Origin: Lysobacter sp. Root76
GTDB taxonomy: Bacteria; Pseudomonadota; Gammaproteobacteria; Xanthomonadales; Xanthomonadaceae
Assembly: GCF_001428685.1 (NCBI RefSeq)
Contig: NZ_LMIK01000008.1
Coordinates: 189,993-253,992, forward strand
DNA: 64,000 bases
Direction of reading: 5' to 3'
Below, piece after piece: positions 50,658 through 60,664 of the stretch. The first letter of the stretch is position 1. Each line of letters opens with the position of its first letter. The notes beneath the pieces were generated by a model. The model was not told where the DNA came from, did not search any database, and was given only the letters and a program-made list of their open reading frames with translations. The translations under genes were made by a program, and so were the position numbers.

Positions 50658-51035
50658 ATGACCCGTTTGTTCGCCGCCCTGCTCTCGCTCACCGCCCTGT
50701 CCGCCTGCGCCAGCGGCGGCGGCCCCGGCGCCCTCGGCAGCGACGGCAGCGCGACCCTGAAACCCGGCGAGCGCATCGCCCTGGCCGACCGCTCGCAGCT
50801 GCGCTACATCGGCGTGACCGCCGATTCGCGCTGCCCGCCGAACGTGCAATGCATCCGCGCCGGCGACGCCGATGTCACCTTCGAATTCGCCCCCGTCGAC
50901 GGCGCGGCGCAGCCGCTGGCGTTCAACACCGAAAACGCACGCAGCCTCAGCGCCGGCCGTTGGACCATCGAACTGACCGCGCTGGCCCATGGCGACGCTC
51001 CGGCGGCCACGGTCAGGATCGCCGCGACACCCTGA
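50658..51035 (+). CDS. Small hypothetical lipoprotein
   Basis: 125 residues. Signal with lipobox LSAC. The mature protein has two more cysteines (SRCPPNVQC) and beta-strand-like stretches (RYIGVTADS, DVTFEFAPV, WTIELTALA) ending in ATVRIAATP, a single Ig-like beta domain by appearance. GGAG 6 bases before the ATG at 50658 supports this start over the GTG at 50655. I know the pattern from xanthomonad genomes but not its function. Confidence 0.75.
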   Translation: MTRLFAALLSLTALSACASGGGPGALGSDGSATLKPGERIALADRSQLRYIGVTADSRCPPNVQCIRAGDADVTFEFAPVDGAAQPLAFNTENARSLSAGRWTIELTALAHGDAPAATVRIAATP

Positions 51036-51151
51036 TCGAGACCGCCAAGCGCCGCGCGCGCAACAGGCCGTTGCGCGCGCCCGCGCTGCGCCGTGGCGGC
51101 AGCCGTGACAAGCTTGCGGGCATCGATTCCGCGCAGCCAGAGAGCCACGCC

Positions 51152-52012
51152 ATGAGCACGATCATCGCCCCCCGCGTCCACGACCTCGGCGGCTTCCAGG
51201 TGCGCCGCGCCGTGCCTTCGATCCAGGCGCGCTCGGTCGGGCCGTTCGTGTTCGTCGATCACATGGGGCCGGCGCTGTTCGAGCCCGGCCGCGGCATCGA
51301 CGTGCGTCCGCATCCGCACATCGGCCTGGCCACGGTCACCTTCCTGTGGTCGGGCAGCATCGGCCACCGCGACACCCTGGGCAGCGTCCAGGACATCAAC
51401 CCCGGCGACGTCAACTGGATGACCGCCGGCCGCGGCATCGCCCATTCCGAACGCACCCCGCAGGCGCTGCGCGCGGGCGAGCATCCGCTGCACGGCATGC
51501 AGACCTGGGTGGCCCTGCCCAAATCCTTCGAAGAGACCGCGCCGGCCTTCCATCACCACGGCGCGGCGACGCTACCGCAACTGCGTCGCGACGGCGCCTG
51601 GCTGCGCGTGGTCGCCGGCCGCGGCTACGGCGAGGAATCGCCGGTGCGGGTGTTCAGCGACACCCTCTACGTCGCCGTCGATCTGGACGCCGACGCCGAA
51701 CTCGCGATCGAGGACAGCCACGCCGAACGCGCGATCTACCTGCTCGAGGGCGAGGCCCAGCTCGACGGCGCCGATATCCCGGAAAAACATCTGGTCGTGC
51801 TCGACCCGGGCATGCGCCCGGTGCTGCGCGCCAAGACCCCGCTCAAGGCCATGCTGCTGGGCGGCGAGCCCTTGGACGGCCCGCGCCACCTGTGGTGGAA
51901 CTTCGTCTCCAGTTCCAAGGAGCGCATCGAGCAGGCCAAGCAGGACTGGCTGGACGGCCGCTTCGGCCAGGTCCCGGGCGACGACGAGTTCATCCCCCTG
52001 CCCGAGCGCTGA
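51152..52012 (+). CDS. Pirin-family protein
   Basis: 286 residues, two cupin domains. N-terminal metal site: RPHPHIGLATVTFL and SVQDINPGDVNWMTAGRGIAHSER. C-terminal cupin: AERAIYLLEGEAQLDG. Pirins bind iron; some are quercetinases, others redox switches. A second pirin gene lies at 54125-54994. Confidence 0.93.
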   Translation: MSTIIAPRVHDLGGFQVRRAVPSIQARSVGPFVFVDHMGPALFEPGRGIDVRPHPHIGLATVTFLWSGSIGHRDTLGSVQDINPGDVNWMTAGRGIAHSERTPQALRAGEHPLHGMQTWVALPKSFEETAPAFHHHGAATLPQLRRDGAWLRVVAGRGYGEESPVRVFSDTLYVAVDLDADAELAIEDSHAERAIYLLEGEAQLDGADIPEKHLVVLDPGMRPVLRAKTPLKAMLLGGEPLDGPRHLWWNFVSSSKERIEQAKQDWLDGRFGQVPGDDEFIPLPER

Positions 52013-52172
52013 GCCGCCGCGGCGGCTGGACCGCCTCTAGGCAGGGTCCAGCCCGGCACCGCGCCCATTCAGTTGCATCTGAAACCACAGGATTTGTCAA
52101 TCCCCTCGAACTGCCTTATGTTCTGACGCAGGTCACGTTTTATCGTCCAACGACCTCAAGGGGGATGTAGTC

Positions 52173-52631
52173 GTGAAAATGCCGGCATGCAGCATGTCGA
52201 TCCTGCCCGTGCTCGTCGGGCTCCTGTACGCAGGAAGCGCACAGGCTCAAGACCAGGATGGATGCCCGCAGTTGCCGCCTTCTTCGCAACTGACCTGGGA
52301 ACACAAAGCCAACGCCGGTTCGGATTTCTGCCGGGCCCTGCGCAACGACGGCAGCGAAGCGTTCGGCATGTACATTTCCAACAAATCGCCGTTCACGCCC
52401 AAGCGCGGTGACCGCGCCGAAGCCGGTAGCATCGACGGCAAATCCGTGTTCTGGTACCGCGGCGAACTCGCCGGCAAGCCCGAGATGCAGGTGCGCGAAA
52501 CCCTGCTCAATCTCGACGACGGCCGGATCGCTCACATCTGGCTGCAGGCCGCTACGCCCGACAAGCTCGGCGAAGTGCTGGGCCTGACCCAGGGGCTGCG
52601 ATTTCCTTCGGCCCGACTGAGCAGCAAGTAA
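52173..52631 (+). CDS. Secreted hypothetical protein
   Basis: 152 residues with a signal peptide (MSILPVLVGLLYAGSAQA in the middle of the N-terminal part). The mature domain has FCRALRNDGSEAFGMYISN, FWYRGELAGKPEMQVRETLL and IAHIWLQAATPDKLGEVLG. It begins at GTG 52173 or ATG 52179. No named family; the layout is of a small periplasmic beta-rich domain. Confidence 0.7.
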   Translation: MKMPACSMSILPVLVGLLYAGSAQAQDQDGCPQLPPSSQLTWEHKANAGSDFCRALRNDGSEAFGMYISNKSPFTPKRGDRAEAGSIDGKSVFWYRGELAGKPEMQVRETLLNLDDGRIAHIWLQAATPDKLGEVLGLTQGLRFPSARLSSK

Positions 52632-52816
52632 TCCGGTGACGGCGCGACGGTTTCCGACCGTCGCGCCGCCATCGCTGCGTTCGATCTTCCTCCCAGGCTT
52701 TGCGCGGGCCCGCGCGCGGCGTACCGTGTGCGCAGGCGCTGGCACGCCCGTGGCCATCGCACACCGGAAGTTATCGCACAACGGAAGTTCCCGATCCGTC
52801 ATCCAGGAGGAAGATC

Positions 52817-53527
52817 ATGATCAAACGACTCGGCGCCGAATTCATCGGTACGTTTTGGCTGGTGCTCGGCGGTTGCGGCAGCGCGGTATTGGCGGCCAAT
52901 TTCGGCGGCGTCGGCAATCCACTCGGCATCGGCTTCCTGGGCGTGGCGCTGGCCTTCGGCCTGACCGTGCTGACCGGCGCCTACGCGCTGGGCCATATCT
53001 CCGGCGGGCATTTCAATCCGGCGGTGAGTTTCGGCTTGTGGGCGGGCGGACGCTTCGCCGGCAAGGACCTGCTGCCCTACATCGTCGCGCAGGTGCTGGG
53101 CGGCCTGTTCGCCGGTTTCGTGCTGTGGCAGATCGCATCGGGCAACCCCGAGTTCTCGGTCGACCCGAACGCGGCCGGCGCCTTCGCCAGCAACGGCTAC
53201 GGCTCGCATTCGCCGGGCGGCTATTCGGTCGCGGCGGCGTTCCTGTGCGAAGTGGTGATGACGGCGATGTTCCTGATCGTGATCCTGGGCGCGACCCACA
53301 AACGCGCGCCGGCCGGCTTCGCTCCGATCGCGATCGGCCTGGCCCTGACCTTGATCCACCTGATCAGCATTCCGGTCACCAACACTTCCGTGAACCCGGC
53401 GCGCTCGACCGGCGTCGGCCTGTTCGCGGGCTCGCAGGCGATCTCGCAACTGTGGCTGTTCTGGCTGGCGCCGATCCTCGGCGGCCTGCTCGGCGGCGTG
53501 ATCTACCGCTGGTTCGACAAGGACTGA
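52817..53527 (+). CDS. aqpZ: Aquaporin Z
   Basis: 236 residues with six membrane helices and the two NPA loops: [13 protein letters not shown] and [12 protein letters not shown]. The selectivity filter looks like that of water channels (Phe, His, Thr and Arg positions seen in [17 protein letters not shown]). AGGAGGAAGATC precedes the ATG. Water transport across the cytoplasmic membrane. Confidence 0.95.
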   Translation: MIKRLGAEFIGTFWLVLGGCGSAVLAANFGGVGNPLGIGFLGVALAFGLTVLTGAYALGHISGGHFNPAVSFGLWAGGRFAGKDLLPYIVAQVLGGLFAGFVLWQIASGNPEFSVDPNAAGAFASNGYGSHSPGGYSVAAAFLCEVVMTAMFLIVILGATHKRAPAGFAPIAIGLALTLIHLISIPVTNTSVNPARSTGVGLFAGSQAISQLWLFWLAPILGGLLGGVIYRWFDKD

Positions 53528-53560
53528 GCGGGCGCCGCCACAAACGCAGCGCGCAGCACG

Positions 53561-53602
53561 AAAGGCCGCGTCCCACGCCACGTCGAGCGTGGGGCGCGGC
53601 CT
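53561..53602. terminator. Hairpin between aqpZ and the convergent small gene
   Basis: AAAGGCCGCG and the complement CGCGGCCTT around a second inner pair CCCACGC/GCGTGGG. Long stem, only short T-runs, so it may serve both directions. Confidence 0.65.
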
Positions 53603-53616
53603 TGTCGTTTGCGCGA

Positions 53617-53883
53617 TCAGCGCGCCGCTTTCTGTTTCACCGCGTCCTCGGCCGCGTCCAGCGCGGCCTGCTGCAGCTGCGCAGCGAGCTTGCGGTTGCT
53701 GGCGCTGTCGGCGGCGTCGAGCATCTGGTACGCGGCCATCGCCAGCTTGATGCCGCGCGGCGGAATCTTGACGACCTTGCCGCCGACGATGGCGAAACCG
53801 CCGGCGCCCTGGCTGACGCCGGGCGAGACGAAACTGGCGACGATGACGAACTTGTTGGGATCGATCCCGGGCATGAGCTGCAC
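53617..53883 (-). CDS. Small hypothetical protein, 88 aa
   Basis: 88 residues without signal peptide. Begins MQLMPGIDPNKFVIVASFVS, has a Gly/Lys-rich middle (GGFAIVGGKVVKIPP), then an amphipathic helix rich in Ala and Gln with basic end (AAEDAVKQKAAR). Codon use fits the backbone. It faces aqpZ. Family not recognised. Confidence 0.6.
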   Translation of the reverse strand: MQLMPGIDPNKFVIVASFVSPGVSQGAGGFAIVGGKVVKIPPRGIKLAMAAYQMLDAADSASNRKLAAQLQQAALDAAEDAVKQKAAR

Positions 53884-54058
53884 TCCTTCGCATGGAGACG
53901 GCGCGGCCGGACGGCAGCGCCGGCGCGTTTCTCATCGGCCGGTACGTCCAATGGGACGAACCGATGAGAGCCTGCGCCGATAGCAGCTAACGCCGCCAGC
54001 CGCGGATAGCGGCCAGAACCTCGCGCTTCAGCGTTTCCACCGCATCGCAACGGTGCGC

Positions 54059-54084
54059 AAAAAAAGGCCGCGCGATGCGCGGCC
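54059..54084 (-). terminator. Terminator after the second pirin gene
   Basis: GGCCGCGCGATGCGCGGCC with A7 at 54059-54065, T7 on the minus strand. Confidence 0.88.
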
Positions 54085-54124
54085 CGGTAAGTCTTGCGGC
54101 GATCGGCGAGGCCGGACCGCTGGC

Positions 54125-54994
54125 TTAGAACTTGCCTTCCTGGAAGTCCACGAACGCCTGCATCACTTCCTGCTTGGTGTTCATCACGAACGGACCGTAA
54201 CGCGCGACCGGCTCGCGCAGCGGCCGGCCCGCGACCAGGATCGCGCGGGTGTCGGCGGCGCCTGCGCGCAGCTTCAGCACCTCGCCGCCGGCGAGCACCG
54301 CCAGCTCCTGCGCCTCGACCTCGCGCGCATCGACGCCATCGCCGATCGCGGCCGCGCCCTCGTAGACGTAGACGAAGGCGTTGTGGCCTTCGGGCAAGGC
54401 GTGTTGCCACTGCGCACCCGCGTCCAGGGCGATATCCAGGTACACCGGATCGGTCGCCGGCTGCGCGATCGGGCCGTCGGTGTCGCCGACGCGGCCGGCG
54501 ATCACTTTCACCGCCGCGCCGTCGGCCGGCTGCAGCAGCGGAATGCGCTCGGGCGCGAATTCCTGATAGCGCGGATCGGTCATCTTGTCGCGCGCCGGCA
54601 GGTTCACCCACAGCTGGAAACCGCGCATGCGGCCTTCGTGTTGCTCGGGCATCTCCGAATGCACCAGGCCGCGGCCGGCGGTCATCCACTGCACGCTGCC
54701 GGGCACCAGCACGCCCTCGTTGCCGTGGTTGTCCTTGTGGCGCATGCGGCCGTCGAGCATGTAGGTCACCGTCTCGAAACCGCGGTGCGGATGCTCCGGG
54801 AAACCGGCGATGTAGTCCTCGGCGCGGTCGGTGCCGAATTCGTCCAGCAACAGGAACGGATCCAGATCGGGCAGCTCGGCTCCGCCGATCACCCGGGTCA
54901 GGCGCACGCCGGCGCCGTCCGAGGTCGGCTGACCGCGCAGCTTGCGGCCGACGCGTGCGTAGCGAAGGGAAACGTCGTGGGTGGCGGTGGTCAT
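54125..54994 (-). CDS. Pirin-family protein (YhhW-like)
   Basis: 289 residues. N-terminal cupin: PDLDPFLLLDEFGTD, FPEHPHRGFETVTYML, GSVQWMTAGRGLVHSEMP with the four metal ligands. C-terminal cupin: AFVYVYEGAAAIGDG, FVMNTKQEVMQAFVDFQEG. Close to the YhhW/quercetinase branch. Stands alone, facing away from the alpha/beta hydrolase at 55219. Confidence 0.92.
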   Translation of the reverse strand: MTTATHDVSLRYARVGRKLRGQPTSDGAGVRLTRVIGGAELPDLDPFLLLDEFGTDRAEDYIAGFPEHPHRGFETVTYMLDGRMRHKDNHGNEGVLVPGSVQWMTAGRGLVHSEMPEQHEGRMRGFQLWVNLPARDKMTDPRYQEFAPERIPLLQPADGAAVKVIAGRVGDTDGPIAQPATDPVYLDIALDAGAQWQHALPEGHNAFVYVYEGAAAIGDGVDAREVEAQELAVLAGGEVLKLRAGAADTRAILVAGRPLREPVARYGPFVMNTKQEVMQAFVDFQEGKF

Positions 54995-55180
54995 GGACCT
55001 CTCTCCTGGAATGGGTCGCCGGTTCGGCGCTGGGCACAGGATGCCACCGCATTATCGGAACGATATAGCCATAACTAGGAACATCATTTACATATTTGGA
55101 ACGATAACTGCCCGTGCGGGCGCCGGTACACAGAACGCGGAACGCTCCCGATGTCGGGAGCGCTCCGTGCCGGCCGGGGC

Positions 55181-55211
55181 GATCCGGTCCCCGCGGCTGC
55201 GGGGCCGGATC
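55181..55211. terminator. Strong hairpin after the alpha/beta hydrolase gene
   Basis: GATCCGGTCCCCGC and GCGGGGCCGGATC arms (one mismatch) within 10 bases of the stop codon. A second hairpin, CGCTCCCGATGTCGGGAGCG, is at 55143-55162. Neither has a long T-run. Confidence 0.6.
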
Positions 55212-55218
55212 GGTGGGT

Positions 55219-56187
55219 TCACTGGCGCAGGAAGGCCAGCAGGTCCTGGTTGAGCCGGTCCTTGTGGGTATCGGTCAGGCCGTGCGGCGCACCCGGATAG
55301 ACGATCAGGCGCGCGTTCTTGATCAGCGCGGCCGAGGCCTTGCCCGAGCTGTCGATCGGCACGATCTGGTCGTCGTCGCCATGGATCACCAGGGTCGGCA
55401 CGTCGATGCGCTTGAGGTCGGCGCGGAAGTCGGTGGCCGAGAACGCCGCGATCGAGTCGTAGGTGTTCTTGTGGCCGGCCTGCATGCCCTGCACCCAGAA
55501 CGACTGGATCAGGCCCTGCGAGGGCTTGGCGCCGGGACGGTTGTAGCCGAAGAAGGGGCCCGACGCGATGTCCAGGTACAGCTGCGAACGGTTCTCCAGC
55601 GAGGCCTTGCGCAGGCCGTCGAACACCGCGATCGGCAGGCCGCCCGGGTTGTCGGCGGTCTGCAGCATCAGCGGCGGCACCGCGCTCACCAGCACCGCCT
55701 TCTTGACCCGGGAGGTGCCGTGGCGGCCGATGTAGCGCGCCACTTCGCCGCCGCCGGTGGAGAAACCGACCAGGGTCGCGTCCTTCAGATCCAGGGTTTC
55801 GATCACCGTGGCCAGGTCGTCGGCGTAATGGTCCATGTCGTTGCCGTCCCAGGGCTGGCTGGAGCGGCCATGGCCGCGACGGTCGTGCGCGACCACGCGA
55901 TAGCCGTGATCGGCCAGGAACAGCATCTGCGATTCCCAGCTGTCCGAGTTCAAGGGCCAGCCGTGGCTGAAGGTGACGACCGGGCCGTTCTTCGGGCCCC
56001 AGTCCTTGTAGTAGAGGCGTACGCCGTCGCGGGTCGTGATGTAGCCGGCGCTGCGGTCGATGTCGTGGGCGGCGACGACGGAGGGGCCGGTCTGGGCCGG
56101 GGTCGCCTGGGCGGCGGCGGCCTCGGCCGAGACGGCGGACGCGGCCAGGACGGCCAGACCAAGGGCGGTACGGTGCAGGACGTTCAT
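55219..56187 (-). CDS. Secreted alpha/beta hydrolase (chloroperoxidase/arylesterase-like)
   Basis: 322 residues. Signal peptide ([18 protein letters not shown]) plus a 290-residue alpha/beta hydrolase: oxyanion segment [13 protein letters not shown], nucleophile [11 protein letters not shown], acid [10 protein letters not shown], His in [11 protein letters not shown]. Most relatives are cytoplasmic non-heme haloperoxidases or esterases, so the signal peptide is a distinguishing feature. Divergent from an AraC regulator 116 bases away, its likely activator. Confidence 0.88.
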   Translation of the reverse strand: MNVLHRTALGLAVLAASAVSAEAAAAQATPAQTGPSVVAAHDIDRSAGYITTRDGVRLYYKDWGPKNGPVVTFSHGWPLNSDSWESQMLFLADHGYRVVAHDRRGHGRSSQPWDGNDMDHYADDLATVIETLDLKDATLVGFSTGGGEVARYIGRHGTSRVKKAVLVSAVPPLMLQTADNPGGLPIAVFDGLRKASLENRSQLYLDIASGPFFGYNRPGAKPSQGLIQSFWVQGMQAGHKNTYDSIAAFSATDFRADLKRIDVPTLVIHGDDDQIVPIDSSGKASAALIKNARLIVYPGAPHGLTDTHKDRLNQDLLAFLRQ

Positions 56188-56303
56188 GCGGTGCTCCTAA
56201 GCGAAAAGGTGGGAAAGGCATTGCCTGTCGGCAGGACGTACTTTGCGCGCCCAGCCGATACTATTTGCGGCATATAATCCTTAAAACATTGCTTGGAGTA
56301 TCG

Positions 56304-57134
56304 ATGGCCGACCGACTCGACGCCCTGCTCCACCGCTTTTCGGTCCGGGCGCAGACCTTCCAGGCCGGAACGCTGTGCGGCATCAACGACCTCACGCCCG
56401 ACGGCGACAGCGGTCAGCTGCACCTGATCCGGCGCGGCGAAGTCGCGGTGAGCCACGGCGGCGCGATCGCTGCGCGCGTCGCCACGCCCAGCCTGCTGCT
56501 GTATCCGCGGCCGTTGCCGCACCGCTTCGTGATCGACGACGCGGCCGGCGCCGAACTGACCTGCGCCCATCTGCGCTTCGACGGCGGCAGCGCCAACCCG
56601 GTGGCGGCCGCCCTGCCTGCGTTCGTGTGCCTGCCGCTGGACACCATCTCCGGTCTCGACCACAGCCTGGCGCTGCTGTTCGAAGAAGCCTTCGAGCAGC
56701 GCTGCGGGCGCAGGGCGATGCTGGACCGCTTGTTCGAAGTGGTGCTGATCCAGGTCCTGCGTCATCTCATGGACAACGGCCAGACCCGCGTCGGCATGCT
56801 GGCGGGACTGGCCGATCCGCGACTGCGCCTGGCCATCGTCGCCATGCACGAGGCGCCTGCCCAGGACTGGAGCCTGGAAGCGCTCGCGGCCCAGGCCGGC
56901 ATGTCGCGCAGCGCGTTCGCCAATGCGTTCCGCGATGCCGTCGGCTGCACGCCGGGCGCCTATCTGCAGCAATGGCGGGTCGCGCTGGTGCAGCGCGCGC
57001 TGGTGCAGGGGCGCTCGCTCAAGCGCATCGCCGACGAGGTCGGCTACGGCAGCGAATCGACGCTGTCGCGCGCCTTCAAGGCCCAGTGCGGACTATCGCC
57101 GCGGGAATGGAAGCAGAGCCGGCAGCGCGCCTAG
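56304..57134 (+). CDS. AraC-family regulator with cupin sensor
   Basis: 276 residues. N-terminal cupin of the AraC_binding/cupin_6 type (HLIRRGEVAVSHGG, LLYPRPLPHRFVIDDAAGAEL). C-terminal HTH pair: LAAQAGMSRSAFANAFRDAVG and RSLKRIADEVGYGSESTLSRAF, ending GLSPREW. TTGGAGTATCG precedes the ATG. It is divergent from the secreted alpha/beta hydrolase, and its stop overlaps the convergent methyltransferase stop (CTAG). Confidence 0.9.
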   Translation: MADRLDALLHRFSVRAQTFQAGTLCGINDLTPDGDSGQLHLIRRGEVAVSHGGAIAARVATPSLLLYPRPLPHRFVIDDAAGAELTCAHLRFDGGSANPVAAALPAFVCLPLDTISGLDHSLALLFEEAFEQRCGRRAMLDRLFEVVLIQVLRHLMDNGQTRVGMLAGLADPRLRLAIVAMHEAPAQDWSLEALAAQAGMSRSAFANAFRDAVGCTPGAYLQQWRVALVQRALVQGRSLKRIADEVGYGSESTLSRAFKAQCGLSPREWKQSRQRA

Positions 57135-57739
57135 ACGGCCTTGGCCGTCCGCTGCGGCTTGCGCGTGTACACGTACACCGTCGCCGGCGGCACGTTGCGC
57201 AGCACGAATTCGCCGCGGTGCACGTGCAGGTCCAGTTCGCGCATCACCGAGTCGGCCACCGGCGCGGCCGGGCCGTAGGTGAACTGCACGAACACGCCGT
57301 CCGCGCGCAGGCATTCGAACGCCGCCGCCAGCAGACTGAGCTGCAGCGGCTGCGGCATGGTCAGCAGCCCCAGGCCGGACACGATCGCGTCGGCGGGGCC
57401 CTCGTCGAGATAGCCGTTGGCGCGCGCCAGCTCCGGCAGCGAACCGGCATCGCCCAGCAGCACCCGTACCTGCGGGAAACGCAGATGCAGATGCGCGTGC
57501 AGTTCCTCGTTGAGTTCCAGCACCAGCAGGTCGTGGTCGGCGATGCCGGCCGCGAGCAGGGCGCGGGTGATCGCGCCGGTGCCGCCGCCGAGTTCGATCA
57601 CGCGGCGCGCGTCGTCGGGCAGCTCGGCGATCATCGCCGCGGCCAGCTCCGGGCTGGACGGCGCGACCGCGGCGGTGCGCAGCGGGTTCTTCAGCCATTG
57701 GCGGAAGAAGGTCCAGGTACCGAGCTTGCGTGGTTTCAT
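57131..57739 (-). CDS. PmtA-like class I SAM methyltransferase
   Basis: 202 residues. N-terminal FFRQWLKNPLRTAAVAPSSPE, then SAM site VIELGGGTGAITRALL, ELNEELHAHL and ADAIVSGLGLL. This pattern is that of bacterial phospholipid N-methyltransferases (PmtA, Rhodobacter type) and related rRNA-dimethylase-like enzymes. No choline or PC synthesis genes lie near, so phospholipid methylation is an inference. Follows rlmKL by 8 bases on the same strand, so likely co-transcribed. Confidence 0.75.
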   Translation of the reverse strand: MKPRKLGTWTFFRQWLKNPLRTAAVAPSSPELAAAMIAELPDDARRVIELGGGTGAITRALLAAGIADHDLLVLELNEELHAHLHLRFPQVRVLLGDAGSLPELARANGYLDEGPADAIVSGLGLLTMPQPLQLSLLAAAFECLRADGVFVQFTYGPAAPVADSVMRELDLHVHRGEFVLRNVPPATVYVYTRKPQRTAKAV

Positions 57740-57747
57740 GGCGTCGT

Positions 57748-59943
57748 TCAAAGCGGCTGCAGCCGCCAGCAGCGGTGGATGCGGGCGTCGCGGGCGAAAT
57801 CGGGCGGGATGGTCTCGGCGCTGATCTCGCGGCAGTCGGCGAACTCGGCGACGGCGTCCTGGTCGAGGCGGAAGCGGCGGAAGTTGTTGGAGAAGTACAG
57901 CACGCCGTTGTCGGCCAGGCGCGCGACCGCGGCGCGCAGCAGGCGCACGTGTTCGCGCTGGATGTCGAAGTCGTCGGCGCGCGCGGAATTGGAGAAGGTC
58001 GGCGGGTCGCAGAAGATCAGGTCGTAGCGGCCGCGGTCGGCTTCCAGCCAAGCCACCGCGTCGGCCTGGACCAGGCGGTGATCGGCGCCGCCGATGCCGT
58101 TCTCGCGAAGGTTGTCGGCGCACCACTGCAGGTAGGTCGCCGACAGGTCGACGGTGGTGGTCCGCACGGCCCCGCCGACCGCGGCGTGCACGCTGGCCGC
58201 GCCGGTGTAGCCGAACAGGTTGAGGAAGCGGCGGCCGCGCGCTTCTTCGGCGATGCGCAGGCGCATCGGCCGGTGGTCCAGGAACAGGCCGGTATCGAGG
58301 TAGTCGTGCAGGTTCACGCGCAGCCTGGCCGCGCCTTCGCGCACCACCAGGAATTCGCCGCGCTGATCGAAACGGCCGTACTTGCTGCCGCCCTTGCCGC
58401 GTGCGCGGGTCTTGAGGGCGATGCGCTCGCGCGGTACCGCCAAGGCGTCGCGCGCGGCCGCCAGCAGTTCGTTGAGGCGGCGGCGCTGGTCGGCTTCGGG
58501 AATCGTGGCGGGCGCGGCGTACTCCTGCACGTGCAGGTGCAGCTGCGGTTCGGGCTCGTCGCTGGTATAGACGTCGATCGCGGCCGCGTACTCGGGCAGG
58601 TCGGCGTCGTAGGCGCGGTAGCAGCCGACCTGTTCGCGCTCGCGCCAGCGCTTGAGTTTGTGCAGGTTCTTGCGCAGGCGGTTGGCGACCATCTGCGCGC
58701 CGTCGGACAGCGCCTGCGGCGCGGCGTCCTCGCCGGCATCGGCGCGCGCGCGCGGCGCGATCGGGTCGCACACGATCAGAGTGCATTCGATCGCGCCGTT
58801 GAACAGTTGGTATTTCTTGTTCGCGCGCAGGCCGGTGGCCTGGGCCAGTTCGGCATCGCCGCATAGCAGGCTGGCGCGCCATTCCGGCACCAGGCGCTTG
58901 AGGGTCTTGCCCAGGCCGCGGTACAGCGCGGGATCGGCCGCCAGACGCGCGTCGTAGGGCGGGTTGCAGACGACCAGACCGGTGGCGGCGGCGGTAGCAC
59001 CGCCCTCGCCCGCTTCGCCCGCGCCTGGCGCGGCCACGGGCAGGTCCTGCAGTTGTTCGACCGGCGAAACCTGCCAGCGGATCACGCCGGCCAGGCCGGC
59101 CATGACTTCGTTGTCGCGTGCGGCGCGGATCGCGTGCGGGTCGAGATCGCTGCCGTGGAAGACCGGCCGCAGCGCGGCCCGGCCCGCCTCCTCGCGCTCC
59201 TGCGCTTGCGCGCACAGTTCCTGCCAGGCGCCGCGGTCGAAGCCGCGCCAGCGCGTCGGCGCCAGTCCGTCGTGGCGCAGCAGGCCCGGGGCGACGTCGG
59301 CCGCCATCAGCGCGCCTTCGATCAGCAGCGTACCGCTGCCGCACATCGGATCGAGCAGCGCGCCGCCTTCGGCATACACGCGCGGCCAGCCGCCGCGCAG
59401 CAGCACCGCGGCGGCGAGGTTTTCCTTCAGCGGCGCTTCGCCCTGCTTCAGGCGCCAGCCGCGGCGGTGCAGCGAGCCGCCGCCGAGGTCGATCGAGACG
59501 ATCGCGCGGTTCTTGCGGATCACCAGGTTCAGGCGCAGGTCGGGCGCGTCCACGTCCACGTCCGGGCGGGCGCCGGTGCGCGCGCGCATCACGTCGACTA
59601 CCGCGTCCTTGACCCGCTGCGCGGCGTAACGCGCGTGGGTGATCGCGGTGCCCGAGACATGCGCATCGACGGCCAGCGTATGGGTCGCGTCCAGATGCTG
59701 CGGCCAGTCGATCGCGGCGACACCGGCGTAGAGCGCGTGCTCGTCCGGGCAGTCGAATTCGGCGATCGGCCACAGCACGCGGCTGGCCAGGCGCGACCAC
59801 AGCACCGCGCGCTGGGCGTCGCGCAACTCACCTTCGGCGTTGGCGCCGGCCAGCGCGGCGGTCGCGCGCGCGCAGCCGAGCGCGACCAGTTCGTCGGCCA
59901 GCAGATATTCCAGACCCTTACCGCAGCTGACGTAGAACTTCAC
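57748..59943 (-). CDS. rlmL: 23S rRNA methyltransferase RlmKL
   Basis: 731 residues, the normal length. N-terminal THUMP region ([16 protein letters not shown]), first methyltransferase with [19 protein letters not shown] and [11 protein letters not shown] (m2G2445), second with [29 protein letters not shown] (m7G2069). Modifies 23S rRNA before 50S assembly. Starts at ATG 59943. Confidence 0.95.
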   Translation of the reverse strand: MKFYVSCGKGLEYLLADELVALGCARATAALAGANAEGELRDAQRAVLWSRLASRVLWPIAEFDCPDEHALYAGVAAIDWPQHLDATHTLAVDAHVSGTAITHARYAAQRVKDAVVDVMRARTGARPDVDVDAPDLRLNLVIRKNRAIVSIDLGGGSLHRRGWRLKQGEAPLKENLAAAVLLRGGWPRVYAEGGALLDPMCGSGTLLIEGALMAADVAPGLLRHDGLAPTRWRGFDRGAWQELCAQAQEREEAGRAALRPVFHGSDLDPHAIRAARDNEVMAGLAGVIRWQVSPVEQLQDLPVAAPGAGEAGEGGATAAATGLVVCNPPYDARLAADPALYRGLGKTLKRLVPEWRASLLCGDAELAQATGLRANKKYQLFNGAIECTLIVCDPIAPRARADAGEDAAPQALSDGAQMVANRLRKNLHKLKRWREREQVGCYRAYDADLPEYAAAIDVYTSDEPEPQLHLHVQEYAAPATIPEADQRRRLNELLAAARDALAVPRERIALKTRARGKGGSKYGRFDQRGEFLVVREGAARLRVNLHDYLDTGLFLDHRPMRLRIAEEARGRRFLNLFGYTGAASVHAAVGGAVRTTTVDLSATYLQWCADNLRENGIGGADHRLVQADAVAWLEADRGRYDLIFCDPPTFSNSARADDFDIQREHVRLLRAAVARLADNGVLYFSNNFRRFRLDQDAVAEFADCREISAETIPPDFARDARIHRCWRLQPL

Positions 59944-60040
59944 GAAGATTTCCTGAATGACGAGAGGAACGAAAAAGACAATGCCGGTCTACGCGCAGTA
60001 TCCGCGCTGCCGGTCAAGGACGCGTGTGGCGGCGCGGCCG

Positions 60041-60571
60041 TCACAAGCCTTGCAACAATTGAGCGAACGCCTCGGCGCTGGCTTCGACGTGTGCCGACAG
60101 GCGATGACTGTCGTCGACCAGCAGCACGCGCGCGCGGCGCGGATAGGCCCAGTCGACGACCTCCTGGGCCGGGATCAGTTCGTCGTCCCAGCCGTGCAGG
60201 ATCGAGATCGGCACCGGCGCGGCCTCCAGGCGCCGCGCCGGCCCCATGCGCACCGGCGGCGCCATCAGGAACAGGCCGGCGACCGGCACCTGCAGCGACA
60301 CCAGGCCGGAGATGTAGGCGCCGAGGCTGGAACCGGCCAACACCACCGGTCCGCGCTGCGCGGCCGCCTGGGCGAGCGCGAGCAGGCGCTGCAGCCGCTG
60401 CGGCACGTCGCCGAGTTCGCTGACCTGGCGGCGTGCGTCCAGATCGGTGTAGTCCGGACGCTCGTGGCTCCAGCCCAGGCGCTGCGCGGCCTCGGCCAGG
60501 GCGGTGACCTTGGTCGCATCGGGGCCGCTTTCGAAGCCATGGGAAAGAATGCAGTGTCCGCGCGTGCTCAT
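60041..60571 (-). CDS. YqiA/YcfP-like alpha/beta hydrolase
   Basis: 176 residues. LSHGFESGPDATKV, nucleophile VLAGSSLGAYISGL, acid ILHGWDDELIPA, His in LLVDDSHRLSAHV. Small cytoplasmic esterase fold similar to YqiA. Substrate unknown. Stands 98 bases from the rlmL start on the same strand. Confidence 0.85.
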   Translation of the reverse strand: MSTRGHCILSHGFESGPDATKVTALAEAAQRLGWSHERPDYTDLDARRQVSELGDVPQRLQRLLALAQAAAQRGPVVLAGSSLGAYISGLVSLQVPVAGLFLMAPPVRMGPARRLEAAPVPISILHGWDDELIPAQEVVDWAYPRRARVLLVDDSHRLSAHVEASAEAFAQLLQGL

Positions 60572-60664
60572 GCGTGTCCGGGGTAGGTGTCGCGTCGTGG
60601 GGAACGGTGTGGAGAAACGGTGCGGCGAGCGGTCGGCCGGTCGACTGGCCCGTCGATCTGCCTA

